A stretch of 64,000 nt of DNA from Paenarthrobacter sp. DKR-5 (GTDB taxonomy: Bacteria > Actinomycetota > Actinomycetes > Actinomycetales > Micrococcaceae), in NCBI RefSeq assembly GCF_018531425.1, contig NZ_JAHBOI010000005.1, forward strand, positions 186,001 to 250,000, given 5' to 3'. The position numbers and the translations under genes were made by a program. A model generated the notes under the pieces. The model was not told where the DNA came from. It worked only from the letters and a program-made list of their open reading frames with translations, and did not search any database. This document shows, in pieces, positions 27,091 to 35,739 of the stretch (the stretch's first letter is position 1; each line of letters starts with the position of its first letter).

Positions 27091-29397
27091 TCAGTCGAAG
27101 TACTTCGGCAGGACGGCGTCGTTCGCCTCGCGCAGCTGGGCCAGCGGCAGGCTGAACCGGCCCTGCACATCGAGCGCCTCGGACGCCGCGTCCACGACAC
27201 CGATCCGCAGATGCGCGAAGCCTCGGGCGGTGCACATGTCGGTGAACCGGATCTCCTCGGATCGCGGGACGGCGACAAGCGCACGGGCCTGCGACTCGGA
27301 GAACAGGGCAGTGAACAGGTCGATCCCGTCACGCTCGCACAATTCGTCCAGGCCGATCCGCGCGCCGGTGTTGAAGCGCAGTGACGCCTCGACCAGGGCG
27401 GCCGCGAGACCGCCTTCGGAGAGATCGTGCGCGGCGTCGATCATGCCGTCGCGGGAGGCGTTGACCAGGATCTCGCCCAGCGCCTTCTCCGCCGCGAGAT
27501 CCGCCACCGGCGGCTTGCCGCCGAGGTGGCCGCGCAGGTTGGCCCATTCGGATCCACCCAGCTCGTCGCGGGTGGTGCCCAGCAGGTAGATGGCCTGCCC
27601 GTCCTCCGCCCAGCCACTCGGGGTGCGGCGGGCGACGTCGTCGAACACGCCCAGCACGCCGACCACCGGGGTGGGGTGGATGGCGACGCCGCCCGTCTGG
27701 TTGTACAGCGAGACGTTGCCGCCGGTGACCGGGACGCCGAGCTCTTGGCAGCCGTCGGCCAGCCCGCGAACGGATTCCGCGAACTGCCACATGACCTCCG
27801 GGTCCTCGGGCGAGCCGAAGTTGAGGCAGTCGGTGACAGCCAGCGGCTTCGCACCGGAGGTGGCCACGTTGCGGTAGGCCTCGGCCAGGGCCAGGCGGGC
27901 GCCCTCGTACGGGTCAAGGTAGGAGTAGCGGCCGTTGGCGTCCGTGGAGATGGACACGCCCAGGCCGGTCTCCTCGTCGACGCGGACCACACCGGCGTCG
28001 TCCGGGAACGCCAGCGCGGTGTTGCCCTGCACGTAGCGGTCGTACTGGTTGGTGACCCAGTCCTTGGAGGCCATGTTCGGCGAGGAGATGAGCTCGACGA
28101 CGGCAGCCGCGAGCTCCTCGGGGGTCTGCGGCCGTCCGGCGTCCTGCACGCTGCCGGTGAAGCTGTCCGCCTGGATGCTGTCCAGCCATTCCGGCCGGTT
28201 GTACGGGCGGTTGTACACGGGACCCTCGTGGGCCACGGTGCGCGGGTCGACGTCGACGATCTTCTCGCCGTCCCACTCGATGACGAGCCTGCCGGTGTCG
28301 GTGACTTCGCCAAGCCAGGAGTACTCCACGGCCCACTTGTCCATGATCGCTTCGAAGGCGGCCACGTTCTCCGGCGTCACGACGGCCATCATGCGTTCCT
28401 GCGACTCGGACATCAGGATCTCGCCCGGGGTCAGCGACGGGTCGCGCAGCAGCACCTTGGTCAGCTCGACGTGCATGCCGCCGTCGCCGTTGGAGGCCAG
28501 CTCCGAGGTGGCGCAGGAGATGCCGGCCGCCCCGAGGTCCTGGATGCCTTCAACCACGGAGGCCTTGAACAGCTCCAGGCAGCACTCAATGAGCACCTTC
28601 TCCGCGAACGGGTCGCCCACCTGGACGGCCGGGCGCTTGGAGGGCTTCGTCGCATCGAAGGACTCGGAGGCCAGCACCGAGGCGCCGCCGATGCCGTCGC
28701 CGCCGGTGCGGGCGCCGAAGAGGACCACCTTGTTGCCGACACCGGAGGCGTTGGCGAGGCGGATGTCCTCGTGCCGGAGCACGCCCACCGCGAGGGCGTT
28801 CACCAGCGGGTTGCCCTGGTAGACGGAGTCGAAGACGACCTCGCCGCCGATGTTCGGCAGGCCCAGCGAGTTGCCGTAGCCGCCGATGCCCGAGACGATG
28901 CCGTGCACCAGGCGGGCGGTGTCCGGGTGGTCGATGGCGCCGAAGCGCAGCGGATCCATCACGGCCACCGGGCGGGCGCCCATCGAGATGATGTCGCGGA
29001 CGATGCCGCCGACGCCGGTCGCGGCGCCCTGGTAGGGCTCGACGAAGGACGGGTGGTTGTGGGACTCGACCTTGAAGGTCACGGCCCAGCCGTCGCCGAT
29101 GTCCACGACGCCGGCGTTCTCGCCGATGCCGACGAGCAGGTGCTCCTTCATCTTCTCGGTGACCTTTTCACCGAATTGACGCAGGTGCACCTTGGAGGAT
29201 TTGTAGGAGCAGTGCTCGGACCACATGACCGAGTACATCGCGAGCTCGGCGGCGGTGGGACGGCGGCCCAGCAGCTTGACGATTTCCTCGAATTCGGTGT
29301 CCTTCAGGCCCAGCTCTGCCCAGGGCAGTTCCTGCTCGGGGGTCTGCGCGGCGTGCTCGACGGTGTCGATGTTGAACTTCTGGGTGACCTCGGTCAT
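27091..29397 (-). CDS. purL: Phosphoribosylformylglycinamidine synthase subunit PurL
   Basis: The 768-residue length fits the small, three-component type PurL rather than the 1300-residue fused enzyme. Motifs are [12 protein letters not shown] near residue 58, [24 protein letters not shown], and two AIRS-like halves with GGDGIGGAS and the C-terminal DLSEGGLA. It converts FGAR, ATP and ammonia to FGAM in purine synthesis. The ATG overlaps the purQ stop by one base, so purS-purQ-purL are coupled and make one complex. Confidence 0.96.
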   Translation of the reverse strand: MTEVTQKFNIDTVEHAAQTPEQELPWAELGLKDTEFEEIVKLLGRRPTAAELAMYSVMWSEHCSYKSSKVHLRQFGEKVTEKMKEHLLVGIGENAGVVDIGDGWAVTFKVESHNHPSFVEPYQGAATGVGGIVRDIISMGARPVAVMDPLRFGAIDHPDTARLVHGIVSGIGGYGNSLGLPNIGGEVVFDSVYQGNPLVNALAVGVLRHEDIRLANASGVGNKVVLFGARTGGDGIGGASVLASESFDATKPSKRPAVQVGDPFAEKVLIECCLELFKASVVEGIQDLGAAGISCATSELASNGDGGMHVELTKVLLRDPSLTPGEILMSESQERMMAVVTPENVAAFEAIMDKWAVEYSWLGEVTDTGRLVIEWDGEKIVDVDPRTVAHEGPVYNRPYNRPEWLDSIQADSFTGSVQDAGRPQTPEELAAAVVELISSPNMASKDWVTNQYDRYVQGNTALAFPDDAGVVRVDEETGLGVSISTDANGRYSYLDPYEGARLALAEAYRNVATSGAKPLAVTDCLNFGSPEDPEVMWQFAESVRGLADGCQELGVPVTGGNVSLYNQTGGVAIHPTPVVGVLGVFDDVARRTPSGWAEDGQAIYLLGTTRDELGGSEWANLRGHLGGKPPVADLAAEKALGEILVNASRDGMIDAAHDLSEGGLAAALVEASLRFNTGARIGLDELCERDGIDLFTALFSESQARALVAVPRSEEIRFTDMCTARGFAHLRIGVVDAASEALDVQGRFSLPLAQLREANDAVLPKYFD

Positions 29398-30149
29398 TAC
29401 TTGCCTCCGACGAGCTTATTGAGAACAGAGGTGAAGAACCCGAGCCCGTCGGTGCCGGTGTGGGCCGGGCCGTATCCTGCTTCGACGGCGTGCTCCGGGT
29501 GCGGCATGAGCCCCACCACGTTGCCGGCGGCGTTGGAAATGCCGGCGATGTCCCGGCGGGAGCCGTTCGGGTTGAAGCCGACGTAGCGGAAGACCACGCG
29601 GCCCTCGGCCTCCAGTGCGTCCAGCGTCTTCTCATCGGCGATGAACTGGCCGTCCTGGTTCTTCAGCGGGACGGTGATTTCCTGGCCGGCGGCGTAGTCC
29701 GAGGTCCAGGCCGTGGTGTTGTTTTCGATCCGCAGCACCTGGTCACGGCACAGGAACTTCAGGTGGTCGTTCTTGATCATCGATCCGGGCAGCAGGTGCG
29801 ATTCGGTCAGGATCTGGAAGCCGTTGCAGATGCCCAGCACGGGTAGCTTCGCATCGGACTTCGCGGCGTCGATGATTTTGTCCATCAGCGGCGCGAAGCG
29901 GGCGATCGCACCGGCCCGGAGGTAGTCGCCGTAGGAGAAGCCGCCGGGGATGACGACGGCGTCCACGTCGCCCAGTTCGGTGGCGGCGTGCCACAGCGGG
30001 ACGGCCGTGCCGCCGGCCAGGCGTACGGCGCGCGCGGCGTCGCGGTCGTCCAGGGTTCCGGGGAAGGTGACGACGCCGATGCGGGCGCCGGAGAGCGCAG
30101 ACCCGGCGGCGGGCGCCGCCAGGTCGCCGATCAGAGGAGTCTCAGTCAT
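29397..30149 (-). CDS. purQ: Phosphoribosylformylglycinamidine synthase subunit PurQ (glutaminase)
   Basis: This 250-residue class I glutaminase has [19 protein letters not shown] at the N-terminus, [18 protein letters not shown], nucleophile Cys in [11 protein letters not shown], and a C-terminal [10 protein letters not shown] supplying His and Glu. It releases ammonia from glutamine for PurL. An extra N-terminal 20 residues precede the usual start. It overlaps purS and purL by single bases. Confidence 0.95.
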   Translation of the reverse strand: MTETPLIGDLAAPAAGSALSGARIGVVTFPGTLDDRDAARAVRLAGGTAVPLWHAATELGDVDAVVIPGGFSYGDYLRAGAIARFAPLMDKIIDAAKSDAKLPVLGICNGFQILTESHLLPGSMIKNDHLKFLCRDQVLRIENNTTAWTSDYAAGQEITVPLKNQDGQFIADEKTLDALEAEGRVVFRYVGFNPNGSRRDIAGISNAAGNVVGLMPHPEHAVEAGYGPAHTGTDGLGFFTSVLNKLVGGK

Positions 30150-30400
30150 CAGCCTTCAACTACCTCGATGTTCACGACGTCCTCGATGACCGGGTTGGAG
30201 AGCAAGGTTTCGGCCGCGTTGCGCGCCTGCGCCAGGATCTCGTCGGTCACCTCGCCGTCGACGGTCAGTTCAAAGCGCTTGCCCTGGCGGACGGCGCTGA
30301 AGCTGGTGAAACCCAGCCGGGGGAGTGCCCCGACGATGGCCTTCCCCTGCGGATCAAGAATTTCGGGCTTGGGCATGACGTCAACGACGATCCGGGGCAT
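30149..30400 (-). CDS. purS: Phosphoribosylformylglycinamidine synthase subunit PurS
   Basis: The start at ATG 30400 ([20 protein letters not shown]) gives 83 residues, the usual PurS size; the longer open frame upstream is antisense to the DUF503 gene. [20 protein letters not shown] is the family core. It bridges PurQ and PurL and helps channel ammonia. First gene of purSQL; divergent from DUF503. Confidence 0.93.
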   Translation of the reverse strand: MPRIVVDVMPKPEILDPQGKAIVGALPRLGFTSFSAVRQGKRFELTVDGEVTDEILAQARNAAETLLSNPVIEDVVNIEVVEG

Positions 30401-30518
30401 CCGGTGACTCCTGTTTGGTGAGCGTAACGAGGGAAGCGTCCGCGGATGGTGCCGTCTCACGCTGATCCAGCGCTCCGCGAGCTTGCAGAGCCAGTCTATC
30501 GAGCTTTCGCGCCGGTCG

Positions 30519-30547
30519 TTGACTTGTGTCAGTGATGCGGCTAGGAC
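30519..30547 (+). promoter_or_regulatory. Promoter of the DUF503 gene, leaderless type
   Basis: TTGACT (30519-30524), 17 bp, TAGGAC (30542-30547), then 6 nt to the ATG at 30554. The good -35 and spacing make this the best-supported leaderless promoter in the window. Confidence 0.65.
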
Positions 30548-30553
30548 CGTGGC

Positions 30554-30847
30554 ATGTGGATCGGGTGGATCGAGTTGGATTTGCTGCTGGGCGATGTGCA
30601 TTCGCTGAAGGAAAAGCGCGCCGTCGTCCGGCCCTTGGTCAATGAGCTGCGGCGACGGTTCGAGGCGGCCGTGGCTGAAGCCGGCGCGCTGGACCTGTAC
30701 CGCCGGGCGGTGGTCGGAGCCGCCGTCGTCTCGGGGGACAGGGCGCACGTGGTGGACCTGCTCGACGCCGTCGAGCGTCTCGCCGCGGCGCGGCCCGAAG
30801 TGGACCTGCTCAGCGCCCGCCGGCGCATCCTCAGCAGCGAGGACTAG
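30554..30847 (+). CDS. DUF503 family protein (YlxP-like)
   Basis: This 97-residue protein starts MWIGWIELDLLLGDVHSLKE, with the family-typical LLGDVHSLKEKR segment, a central VVSGDRAHVVDLLDAVERL and a C-terminal LLSARRRI. The fold is ferredoxin-like and small. In many bacteria the family lies in the nusA-infB-rbfA region; here it stands alone, divergent from purSQL. Function unknown, with RNA or ribosome-linked roles only suggested by linkage elsewhere. Confidence 0.82.
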   Translation: MWIGWIELDLLLGDVHSLKEKRAVVRPLVNELRRRFEAAVAEAGALDLYRRAVVGAAVVSGDRAHVVDLLDAVERLAAARPEVDLLSARRRILSSED

Positions 30848-30871
30848 CGGGCGCCCGCCTGCGGGGCGGCG

Positions 30872-31183
30872 TTAGGAGTTCGCGTGCGGGGTCGTGTCCG
30901 GCTGGACCAGGCGCCAGGCCGTCATCCGGCCGGCGACGGAGGGGAACAGGTCCCCTTCGAAGATGGTGCGCCTGGTCGAAGAGTCCCCGAGCACGGCCCA
31001 GAGGCCTGTCCGCGGGCAGTGGCTGCCGGTGACCGCCGTGATCCAGGTGGACGGCCGAGCCAGGGTGGCGCTGGAGGAGGAACCGGCATCCGGCCGGTTC
31101 GAAGAGAGTCGTTTCACTTGATCCCCATTGATTGAAGTGAGCTGTCCCTTGCAGGTTATGCGTCCCGGGGCCGCAGAAGCCAT
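30872..31183 (-). CDS. Small hypothetical protein with CPxTGxW motif
   Basis: I choose ATG 31183, with GGAC about 8 nt upstream, giving 103 residues; TTG 31240 would add 19. The core has WITAVTGSHCPRTGLW (near residues 47-62), then RRTIFEGDLFPSVAGRMTAW and an LVQP end. The invariant-looking Cys-Pro and Trp residues and the EGD-FP-GR-TxW string resemble small actinobacterial proteins of unknown function I have seen. One Cys is isolated at residue 11. No signal or membrane segment. Function unknown. Confidence 0.6.
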   Translation of the reverse strand: MASAAPGRITCKGQLTSINGDQVKRLSSNRPDAGSSSSATLARPSTWITAVTGSHCPRTGLWAVLGDSSTRRTIFEGDLFPSVAGRMTAWRLVQPDTTPHANS

Positions 31184-31247
31184 GTGCAGTTGTCCAATGT
31201 CGCGCGGAGGCGGTTGAGCAACCGCGCAAGCTGCGGGCAACGGACGG

Positions 31248-31616
31248 TCAGAGCAGGCCGGGGCGGGCGCCGAGCAGGGCAGCGATCCGTTCCCAGTCCG
31301 CGATTCGGCATCCGTCCGTGAGGCTGAACTCGGCGCGGACCTCCCGGCCCAGGAACAGCCCGGACACCGTGGCGCGCTGCGGGCCGCCGTACTGCTGGGT
31401 GCAGACCCTCAGGCGCGTCCGCACCGGGAAGAAGAGGCTCTCGCCGTGCTCCAGCACCGCGGCCAGGGCGGCCGGGGCGTCCTCCACGGTGGTTCCGGGC
31501 CGCAGGCCGGCGTCGTCCGCCACGAGGCGGCGGACGACGGGAGCGGCGCCCGGGGATTCGAACAGGGTGACCACCAGGTCGGCCGCCGGGCTGCCAGCGG
31601 GCGCTTCGGAGACCAT
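31248..31616 (-). CDS. SSI-like (subtilisin inhibitor-like) protein lacking a signal peptide
   Basis: This 122-residue protein has LVVTLFESPGAAPVVRRLVA, then VCTQQYGGPQRATVSGLFLG and FSLTDGCRIADWERIAALLG. The last two blocks align with the SSI-like lipoprotein at 32543 (MCNQIYAGPETATVTG, RTDGCKEEVW). The first cysteine pair of that relative is replaced by Ala and Leu, leaving one pair, and there is no signal peptide. It starts 3 nt after the preceding stop, in the same operon. A cytoplasmic role is likely; a protease target is unproven. Confidence 0.65.
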   Translation of the reverse strand: MVSEAPAGSPAADLVVTLFESPGAAPVVRRLVADDAGLRPGTTVEDAPAALAAVLEHGESLFFPVRTRLRVCTQQYGGPQRATVSGLFLGREVRAEFSLTDGCRIADWERIAALLGARPGLL

Positions 31617-31619
31617 GAG

Positions 31620-32546
31620 CTACCGCTTCTTCGCCAGGCCCGTGACGGCCTCAAGCAGGCGCGCCCGGAGGCCGGAGGCCTCCTCACTGAAGGAACGCTG
31701 CGCGGCCACGTACCGTGCCTTGCCCTCCGCCGTCTCGATAGGGATCGGGGGATATCCCCAGTCGGCGAGGTCATAGGGCGAAGCCTGCATGTCCATGGCC
31801 CGGATGCGCCAGGATAATTCGAAGCAGTCCATCAGCAGCTCGCTCGGAAGTGCCGGGGAAAGCTTGTAGGCCCACTTGTAGAGGTCCATGTTGGCGTGCA
31901 GGCAACCGGGTTGTTCCAGCACGCGCTGGGTGGCGCGGCTGGGCTGCAGCTCGTTGCGCGGCACCGCGGCGGAGGTGAAGAACCGGAAGGCATCGAAGTG
32001 GGAGCAGCGGATCCGCTCCCGCTCAATCACCTCATCGGTCCCCGCGCCTCCCAGCCGCAGCTGGAGGTACTCGTGCCGGATCTCCTGCCGCTCCTGCTGG
32101 TACACCATGGCCCACTCGTGCAGGCCGAAACAGCCGAACTGGGCGGGGCGTGCGGCGGTGCCGGCGAGGATGACGAGTGCGAAGTCGACGGCGTCGCGCC
32201 GGTCCGTGAGGAAAGCCGCCGTGTCCACGATGACGGCCTGCTCCGCGGCGCCGAGGCCGGCCTGCGCCCGTTCGAGAGTGCTCGGTTCCCGGTAATGCTT
32301 CCAGCCGAGGCGCTCGTGTGCGCCGTCGCCCGTCAGGACCGTGCCGGCGCCGGGGTGCCAGCGGAGCAGCTGGCCGGGCTTGTGCGAGTAGTAGGTGAAC
32401 AGGAAGTCCTCGACGGGGTGCTTCCGGTTTGCGGAGCGGCGCTGCAGGTACGGGTCGGCGTAACGGCGCACGCGCGCGGCGTGGGCCGCTTCCCGGGCGC
32501 GCCAGGCGGCGGGATCGAGCACCGCGCCGATGGCCGGAGAGGTCAC
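31620..32546 (-). CDS. Conserved actinobacterial protein, often labelled 3-methyladenine DNA glycosylase
   Basis: The GTG at 32546 overlaps the preceding stop (GTGA) and gives 308 residues. Conserved-looking strings are HPVEDFLFTYYSHKPGQLLRWHPG, FGLHEWAMVYQ, IRCSHFDAFRFFT and CLHANMDLYKWAYKL, with several His/Asp residues that could hold a metal. Databases often attach the glycosylase name, but no helix-hairpin-helix or AlkA-type motif is visible, so I treat the function as unknown. It is sandwiched between two SSI-like genes. Confidence 0.7.
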   Translation of the reverse strand: MTSPAIGAVLDPAAWRAREAAHAARVRRYADPYLQRRSANRKHPVEDFLFTYYSHKPGQLLRWHPGAGTVLTGDGAHERLGWKHYREPSTLERAQAGLGAAEQAVIVDTAAFLTDRRDAVDFALVILAGTAARPAQFGCFGLHEWAMVYQQERQEIRHEYLQLRLGGAGTDEVIERERIRCSHFDAFRFFTSAAVPRNELQPSRATQRVLEQPGCLHANMDLYKWAYKLSPALPSELLMDCFELSWRIRAMDMQASPYDLADWGYPPIPIETAEGKARYVAAQRSFSEEASGLRARLLEAVTGLAKKR

Positions 32547-33079
32547 TTGGCTCCGCCGGCGGTGAACCCGAAGAGCGGTGCGAGCGTCCGCCACACTTCT
32601 TCCTTGCAGCCGTCGGTCCTGCCGAATGCCGATTTCACCGGCGTGCGGTCGATGGTGCCGGTGACCGTGGCGGTCTCGGGTCCGGCATAGATCTGGTTGC
32701 ACATCCGGGTGGGGTCCGGCTTGGTGTCGAAGGCTGCCTTGTTGGCGAGGACCGCCTTGCAGGCCGCGGCGGGATCGGGGACCGTGCTGCCCGCGGCCGC
32801 GCTGCCCGACTTGCATTCCAGCCGGTACTGGACGGGTTTGGCGTTCGCAGTGGCGCGCACGGTGACCTGCAGCGAAGCGTCCTTCGCCACGGGTGCTGAG
32901 GCGGGCGGCGTCGTCGGCGTGGCAGGAGCGGGCGTCGTCGTCGGGGTCGAGCCCGGGGTCGAGGCTGGGGGAGTGGTTGCCGGAGAGGTGCCCCCGCCGG
33001 TGGGGCCGCCGCAGGCGGACAGCAACAGGCTGCCGGCCAAAGCGGCCGCGGCGGCGAACGTCATTCCACGCGCGCCCAT
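32543..33079 (-). CDS. SSI-like lipoprotein (putative secreted protease inhibitor)
   Basis: This 178-residue protein has a lipoprotein signal (LLLSACGG, Cys near 23) and a Thr/Pro-rich linker to about residue 70. An SSI-type domain follows: YRLECKSG, VPDPAAACKAVL, MCNQIYAGPETATVTG and FGRTDGCKEEVW. Four domain cysteines match the two SSI disulfides. SSI proteins block subtilisin-like proteases through a reactive loop between the second and third cysteines. Anchoring in the membrane suggests protection of the cell surface. Inhibition is inferred. Confidence 0.75.
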   Translation of the reverse strand: MGARGMTFAAAAALAGSLLLSACGGPTGGGTSPATTPPASTPGSTPTTTPAPATPTTPPASAPVAKDASLQVTVRATANAKPVQYRLECKSGSAAAGSTVPDPAAACKAVLANKAAFDTKPDPTRMCNQIYAGPETATVTGTIDRTPVKSAFGRTDGCKEEVWRTLAPLFGFTAGGAK

Positions 33080-33081
33080 GG

Positions 33082-33552
33082 TCAGCCCGCCCTGACGTCG
33101 GACTGGGCCGCGCCGATCAGCCGGGTCATCGAGGCATGCAGGTCCGCCGCGTCCTGGCGGGTGAGGCCCAGGCGGTCCAGCATGGCGCCCGGCACGCCGA
33201 GGGCCTTGTTGCGCAGTGCGGTGCCCTCGGCGGTGAGGCCGACGGCGAGTGCACGCTCGTTGCCTTCGGCCCGCCGGCGCGTGACGTATCCGAGGGCTTC
33301 AAGGCGCTTGAGCAGGGGTGAGAGGGTGGCGGGTTCCAGCAGCAGGGCATCGCTGAGTTCGCGGACCGAGCGGGGATTCCGTTCCCAGAGCGCGAGCATC
33401 ACCAGGTACTGCGGATGCGTGAGCTTCAGTTCCCGCAGGACGGGTTTGTAGGCCCCGATGACCGTCCGGGATGCGACGGCCAGCGCGAAGCACAACTGCC
33501 GCTCGAGCAGAAGGTCTTCTTCGGTGCCGGATGCCGGCTTGGGAGTTGCCAT
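33082..33552 (-). CDS. MarR-family regulator, OhrR-type organic peroxide sensor
   Basis: This 156-residue winged-helix protein has the OhrR N-terminal signature ERQLCFALAVASR with the reactive Cys at 21, then LTHPQYLVMLALWE, SVRELSDALLLEPATLSPLLKRLE (recognition helix) and YVTRRRAEGNER (wing). OhrR represses ohr and is released when Cys is oxidised by organic peroxides. No ohr gene is in the window. The gap to the divergent gene at 33657 has an imperfect dyad (TTAGT-GT-ACTAA, 33598-33609). It may cotranscribe with the SSI-like genes 3 nt downstream. Confidence 0.82.
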   Translation of the reverse strand: MATPKPASGTEEDLLLERQLCFALAVASRTVIGAYKPVLRELKLTHPQYLVMLALWERNPRSVRELSDALLLEPATLSPLLKRLEALGYVTRRRAEGNERALAVGLTAEGTALRNKALGVPGAMLDRLGLTRQDAADLHASMTRLIGAAQSDVRAG

Positions 33553-33597
33553 GGTGTCTCCAGTATACGAACGTCTCCCGCAACTGTGCGCTAATAT

Positions 33598-33609
33598 TTA
33601 GTGTACTAA
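33598..33609. promoter_or_regulatory. Dyad TTAGT-GT-ACTAA, candidate OhrR/MarR operator
   Basis: Two 5-bp arms with a 2-bp centre lie in the AT-rich gap between the divergent regulator and the small gene at 33657, next to a TATACT -10 (33562-33567, minus strand). Confidence 0.4.
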
Positions 33610-33656
33610 CGTTGTCGACGGCACGAGGGCGGCCGTCCGAGTCAAGGAGCCTAACC

Positions 33657-33878
33657 ATGGCCGAGGCTGAGGGCTTTGCCAGCCGCTTCATGAAACTGAC
33701 CGGCAAACTTCGGATCTTCTTCGGTCCGGCGCAGCAGGGATCCTTGGAGGGCCCGGTGATCGTGCGGCGCGACGCCGCTCAGCTGCGCCGGGAGGCGGAG
33801 CTGAGCCAGTGGGAGACGGTGCGCAACCCCGACGGCACGACCTATCTGCGGGAGCGGCCGGCAGGGCAAACGAGCTGA
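33657..33878 (+). CDS. Small hypothetical protein
   Basis: The ATG at 33657 after AAGGAG (33644-33649) gives 73 residues. Visible are FASRFMKLTGKLRIFFGPAQ near the start and LSQWETVRNPDGTTYLRERP at the end. The basic first half and charged second half show no known motif. It is divergent from the OhrR-type regulator and may be controlled by it. Not recognised. Confidence 0.6.
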   Translation: MAEAEGFASRFMKLTGKLRIFFGPAQQGSLEGPVIVRRDAAQLRREAELSQWETVRNPDGTTYLRERPAGQTS

Positions 33879-33975
33879 AAGTGCCCGGGCTGATCCGGGT
33901 GCCTGCGACGCCTCTGAGCGTAGAATTGTGCTACTGACACCACCGGACCCGATGACGCGGAAGGGGGTGGAAAAA

Positions 33976-34233
33976 GTGGTTGGACATCGAAGCACCGAGC
34001 GGCACGCCGAGCCTGGCGCCGCCACGCACCACAGCGGGGTGGGCCGGGTCATGCACGCGACCGACCGCCTCCGGGCGGTATTCGGTCCCGCGGACCGCGC
34101 CGACCCGAGGGTGCCTGTGACGCACCGTCACGACGACTTCGAGGAAGCCTCGGAAGAGGAACTGGCGACCTTCGAGGTCGAGACCGACTCCGAAGGACAC
34201 CACTACGGCGTCCGCAAGACCGGCGCTGGCTGA
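33976..34233 (+). CDS. Small acidic hypothetical protein
   Basis: GTG 33976 is chosen because GGAAGGGGG lies 8 nt upstream, giving 85 residues; ATG 33952 is an in-frame alternative. A putative -10 (TAGAAT, 33921-33926) precedes it. The protein carries DRLRAVFGPADRADPRVPVT and an acidic tail EEASEEELATFEVETDSEGH. Its FGPA and end-of-chain Tyr-Gly strings loosely echo the gene before it. Function unknown. Confidence 0.5.
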   Translation: MVGHRSTERHAEPGAATHHSGVGRVMHATDRLRAVFGPADRADPRVPVTHRHDDFEEASEEELATFEVETDSEGHHYGVRKTGAG

Positions 34234-34314
34234 AGCCGGGAGGAGCCCGGGCAACAGACGCACAGGGTCCGCGCGCGTTGGGGGCGGCGCGGATCCTGTG
34301 CGTCCGGCGTGGTC

Positions 34315-34833
34315 CTAGCGGCCGGTGCCGCCGTAGACGGTCGCTTCGGACTCGCCGTCGAGGTTGAAGGCGGTGTGGATGGCGCGCACTGCACTGTCGA
34401 GCAGGTCTGCGCGCGTGACGACGGAGATGCGGATCTCCGACGTCGAGATCATGTCGATGTTGATCCCTGCGCTGGAGAGCGCTTCGAAGAACTTGAAAGA
34501 CACCCCGGGGTTGGAGCGCATGCCCGCTCCGATCAGTGACAGCTTGCCGATCTTGTCGTTGTAGATGACGTCCTGGAAGCCGATCCGCTCCTGCGCGGCA
34601 CGCAGCGATTCCAGTGCCTCGGCGCCTTCGACCATGGGCAGGGTGAAGGAGATATCCGTGCGGCCGGAGCCGTGGGTGGAGACGTTCTGCACGATCATGT
34701 CGATATTCACGTGAGCCCCGGCGATCACGCCGAAGATATCCGCCGCCTTGCCGGGGATGTCCGGCACGCCGACGACCGTAACCTTCGCCTCGGACCGGTC
34801 GTGGGCGACGCCGGAGATGATTGGCTGCTCCAA
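34315..34833 (-). CDS. Aspartate kinase beta chain from an internal start within lysC
   Basis: In-frame TTG at 34833 is preceded five nt upstream by the strong Shine-Dalgarno AAGAAGGAG (34839-34847, minus strand). Translation from it gives 172 residues, which are exactly the two ACT domains. Corynebacterium and Bacillus make such alpha and beta chains from overlapping starts, and the corynebacterial beta chain is 172 residues as I recall. The start is inferred from sequence and family precedent. Confidence 0.65.
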   Translation of the reverse strand: MEQPIISGVAHDRSEAKVTVVGVPDIPGKAADIFGVIAGAHVNIDMIVQNVSTHGSGRTDISFTLPMVEGAEALESLRAAQERIGFQDVIYNDKIGKLSLIGAGMRSNPGVSFKFFEALSSAGINIDMISTSEIRISVVTRADLLDSAVRAIHTAFNLDGESEATVYGGTGR

Positions 34834-35601
34834 GGCAACTCCTTCTTGGATCTTGATCTTGTCATCGGGGCTGGGGATGATCCAGGTTCCTTCCTTCTGG
34901 CTGAAGGAGGAGCGCACATGGATCGGGATACCGAACCGGCGGGCGTACTCAACACAGCGCAGGTGCAGGATCTTCGCTCCGGAGGCAGCCAGCTCCAGCA
35001 TTTCTTCGCTGGAGAGCGTGTCGATCTTCTGCGCCGAGGCCACCACGCGCGGGTCGGCGGTGAAGACGCCGTCGACGTCGGTGTAGATCTCGCACACGTC
35101 GGCGTCGAGGGCGGCCGCCAGCGCCACCGCCGTCGTGTCCGACCCGCCGCGGCCCAGCGTGGTGACCTCGTTCGTGGAACGGCTCATGCCCTGGAAGCCG
35201 GCGATGATCGCGATGTTGCCCTTGTCCAGCGAGGTGCGGATGCGGTGCGGGTCCACGTCAATGATGCGGGCCTTGCCGTGAATGCCGTCGGTGATCATGC
35301 CGGCCTGGCTGCCGGTGAAGGACTGCGCGCTGGCGTCGAGTTGGTGGATGGCCATGGCGAGCAGTGCCATTGAGATGCGCTCGCCGGCGCTGAGGAGCAT
35401 GTCCAGTTCGCGTGCCGGGGCCGCGTCGGTGACCTGGGCCGCCAAGTCGAGCAGCTCGTCCGTCGTGTCGCCCATGGCGGAGACCACGACGACGACCTCG
35501 TTGCCCGCGTGCTGCGTATCCACGATGCGCTTGGCCACGCGTTTGATGCCCTCGGCGTCCGCGACCGAAGAACCACCAAACTTCTGCACAATCAAACTCA
35601 T
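34315..35601 (-). CDS. lysC: Aspartate kinase (alpha chain)
   Basis: The ATG at 35601 gives 428 residues. The kinase opens with [19 protein letters not shown], has [13 protein letters not shown] in the middle, and two C-terminal ACT domains ([36 protein letters not shown]). It phosphorylates aspartate, the entry to lysine, threonine and methionine synthesis, and the ACT domains bind lysine/threonine. No asd gene follows, unlike in corynebacteria. An internal start at 34833 probably makes a separate beta chain. It lies behind recR with a 138-nt gap. Confidence 0.95.
   Translation of the reverse strand: MSLIVQKFGGSSVADAEGIKRVAKRIVDTQHAGNEVVVVVSAMGDTTDELLDLAAQVTDAAPARELDMLLSAGERISMALLAMAIHQLDASAQSFTGSQAGMITDGIHGKARIIDVDPHRIRTSLDKGNIAIIAGFQGMSRSTNEVTTLGRGGSDTTAVALAAALDADVCEIYTDVDGVFTADPRVVASAQKIDTLSSEEMLELAASGAKILHLRCVEYARRFGIPIHVRSSFSQKEGTWIIPSPDDKIKIQEGVALEQPIISGVAHDRSEAKVTVVGVPDIPGKAADIFGVIAGAHVNIDMIVQNVSTHGSGRTDISFTLPMVEGAEALESLRAAQERIGFQDVIYNDKIGKLSLIGAGMRSNPGVSFKFFEALSSAGINIDMISTSEIRISVVTRADLLDSAVRAIHTAFNLDGESEATVYGGTGR
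34839..34847 (-). promoter_or_regulatory. Internal Shine-Dalgarno within lysC
   Basis: AAGAAGGAG on the minus strand sits 5 nt before the in-frame TTG at 34833; such purine-rich matches are rare inside GC-rich genes. Confidence 0.6.
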
Positions 35602-35739
35602 GCGTGCTCTAACTCCTGAGGGAACGGGCTGTGGCCGGGCGAATGCCAACCTCCCAAGTTTACCGCGACGGCGGCGACTGCCTGAAAAGTGAGACAGCGG
35701 CGTCCGCAGTGTGGACCTCCGGCGAAGGCAGCGCTGGCC

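Noticed and set aside
31248-31616. Pseudogene of the SSI-like lipoprotein
   Set aside because: The frame is intact, is spaced 3 nt from its upstream neighbour in an operon and retains the second cysteine pair, so it looks like a functional diverged copy.
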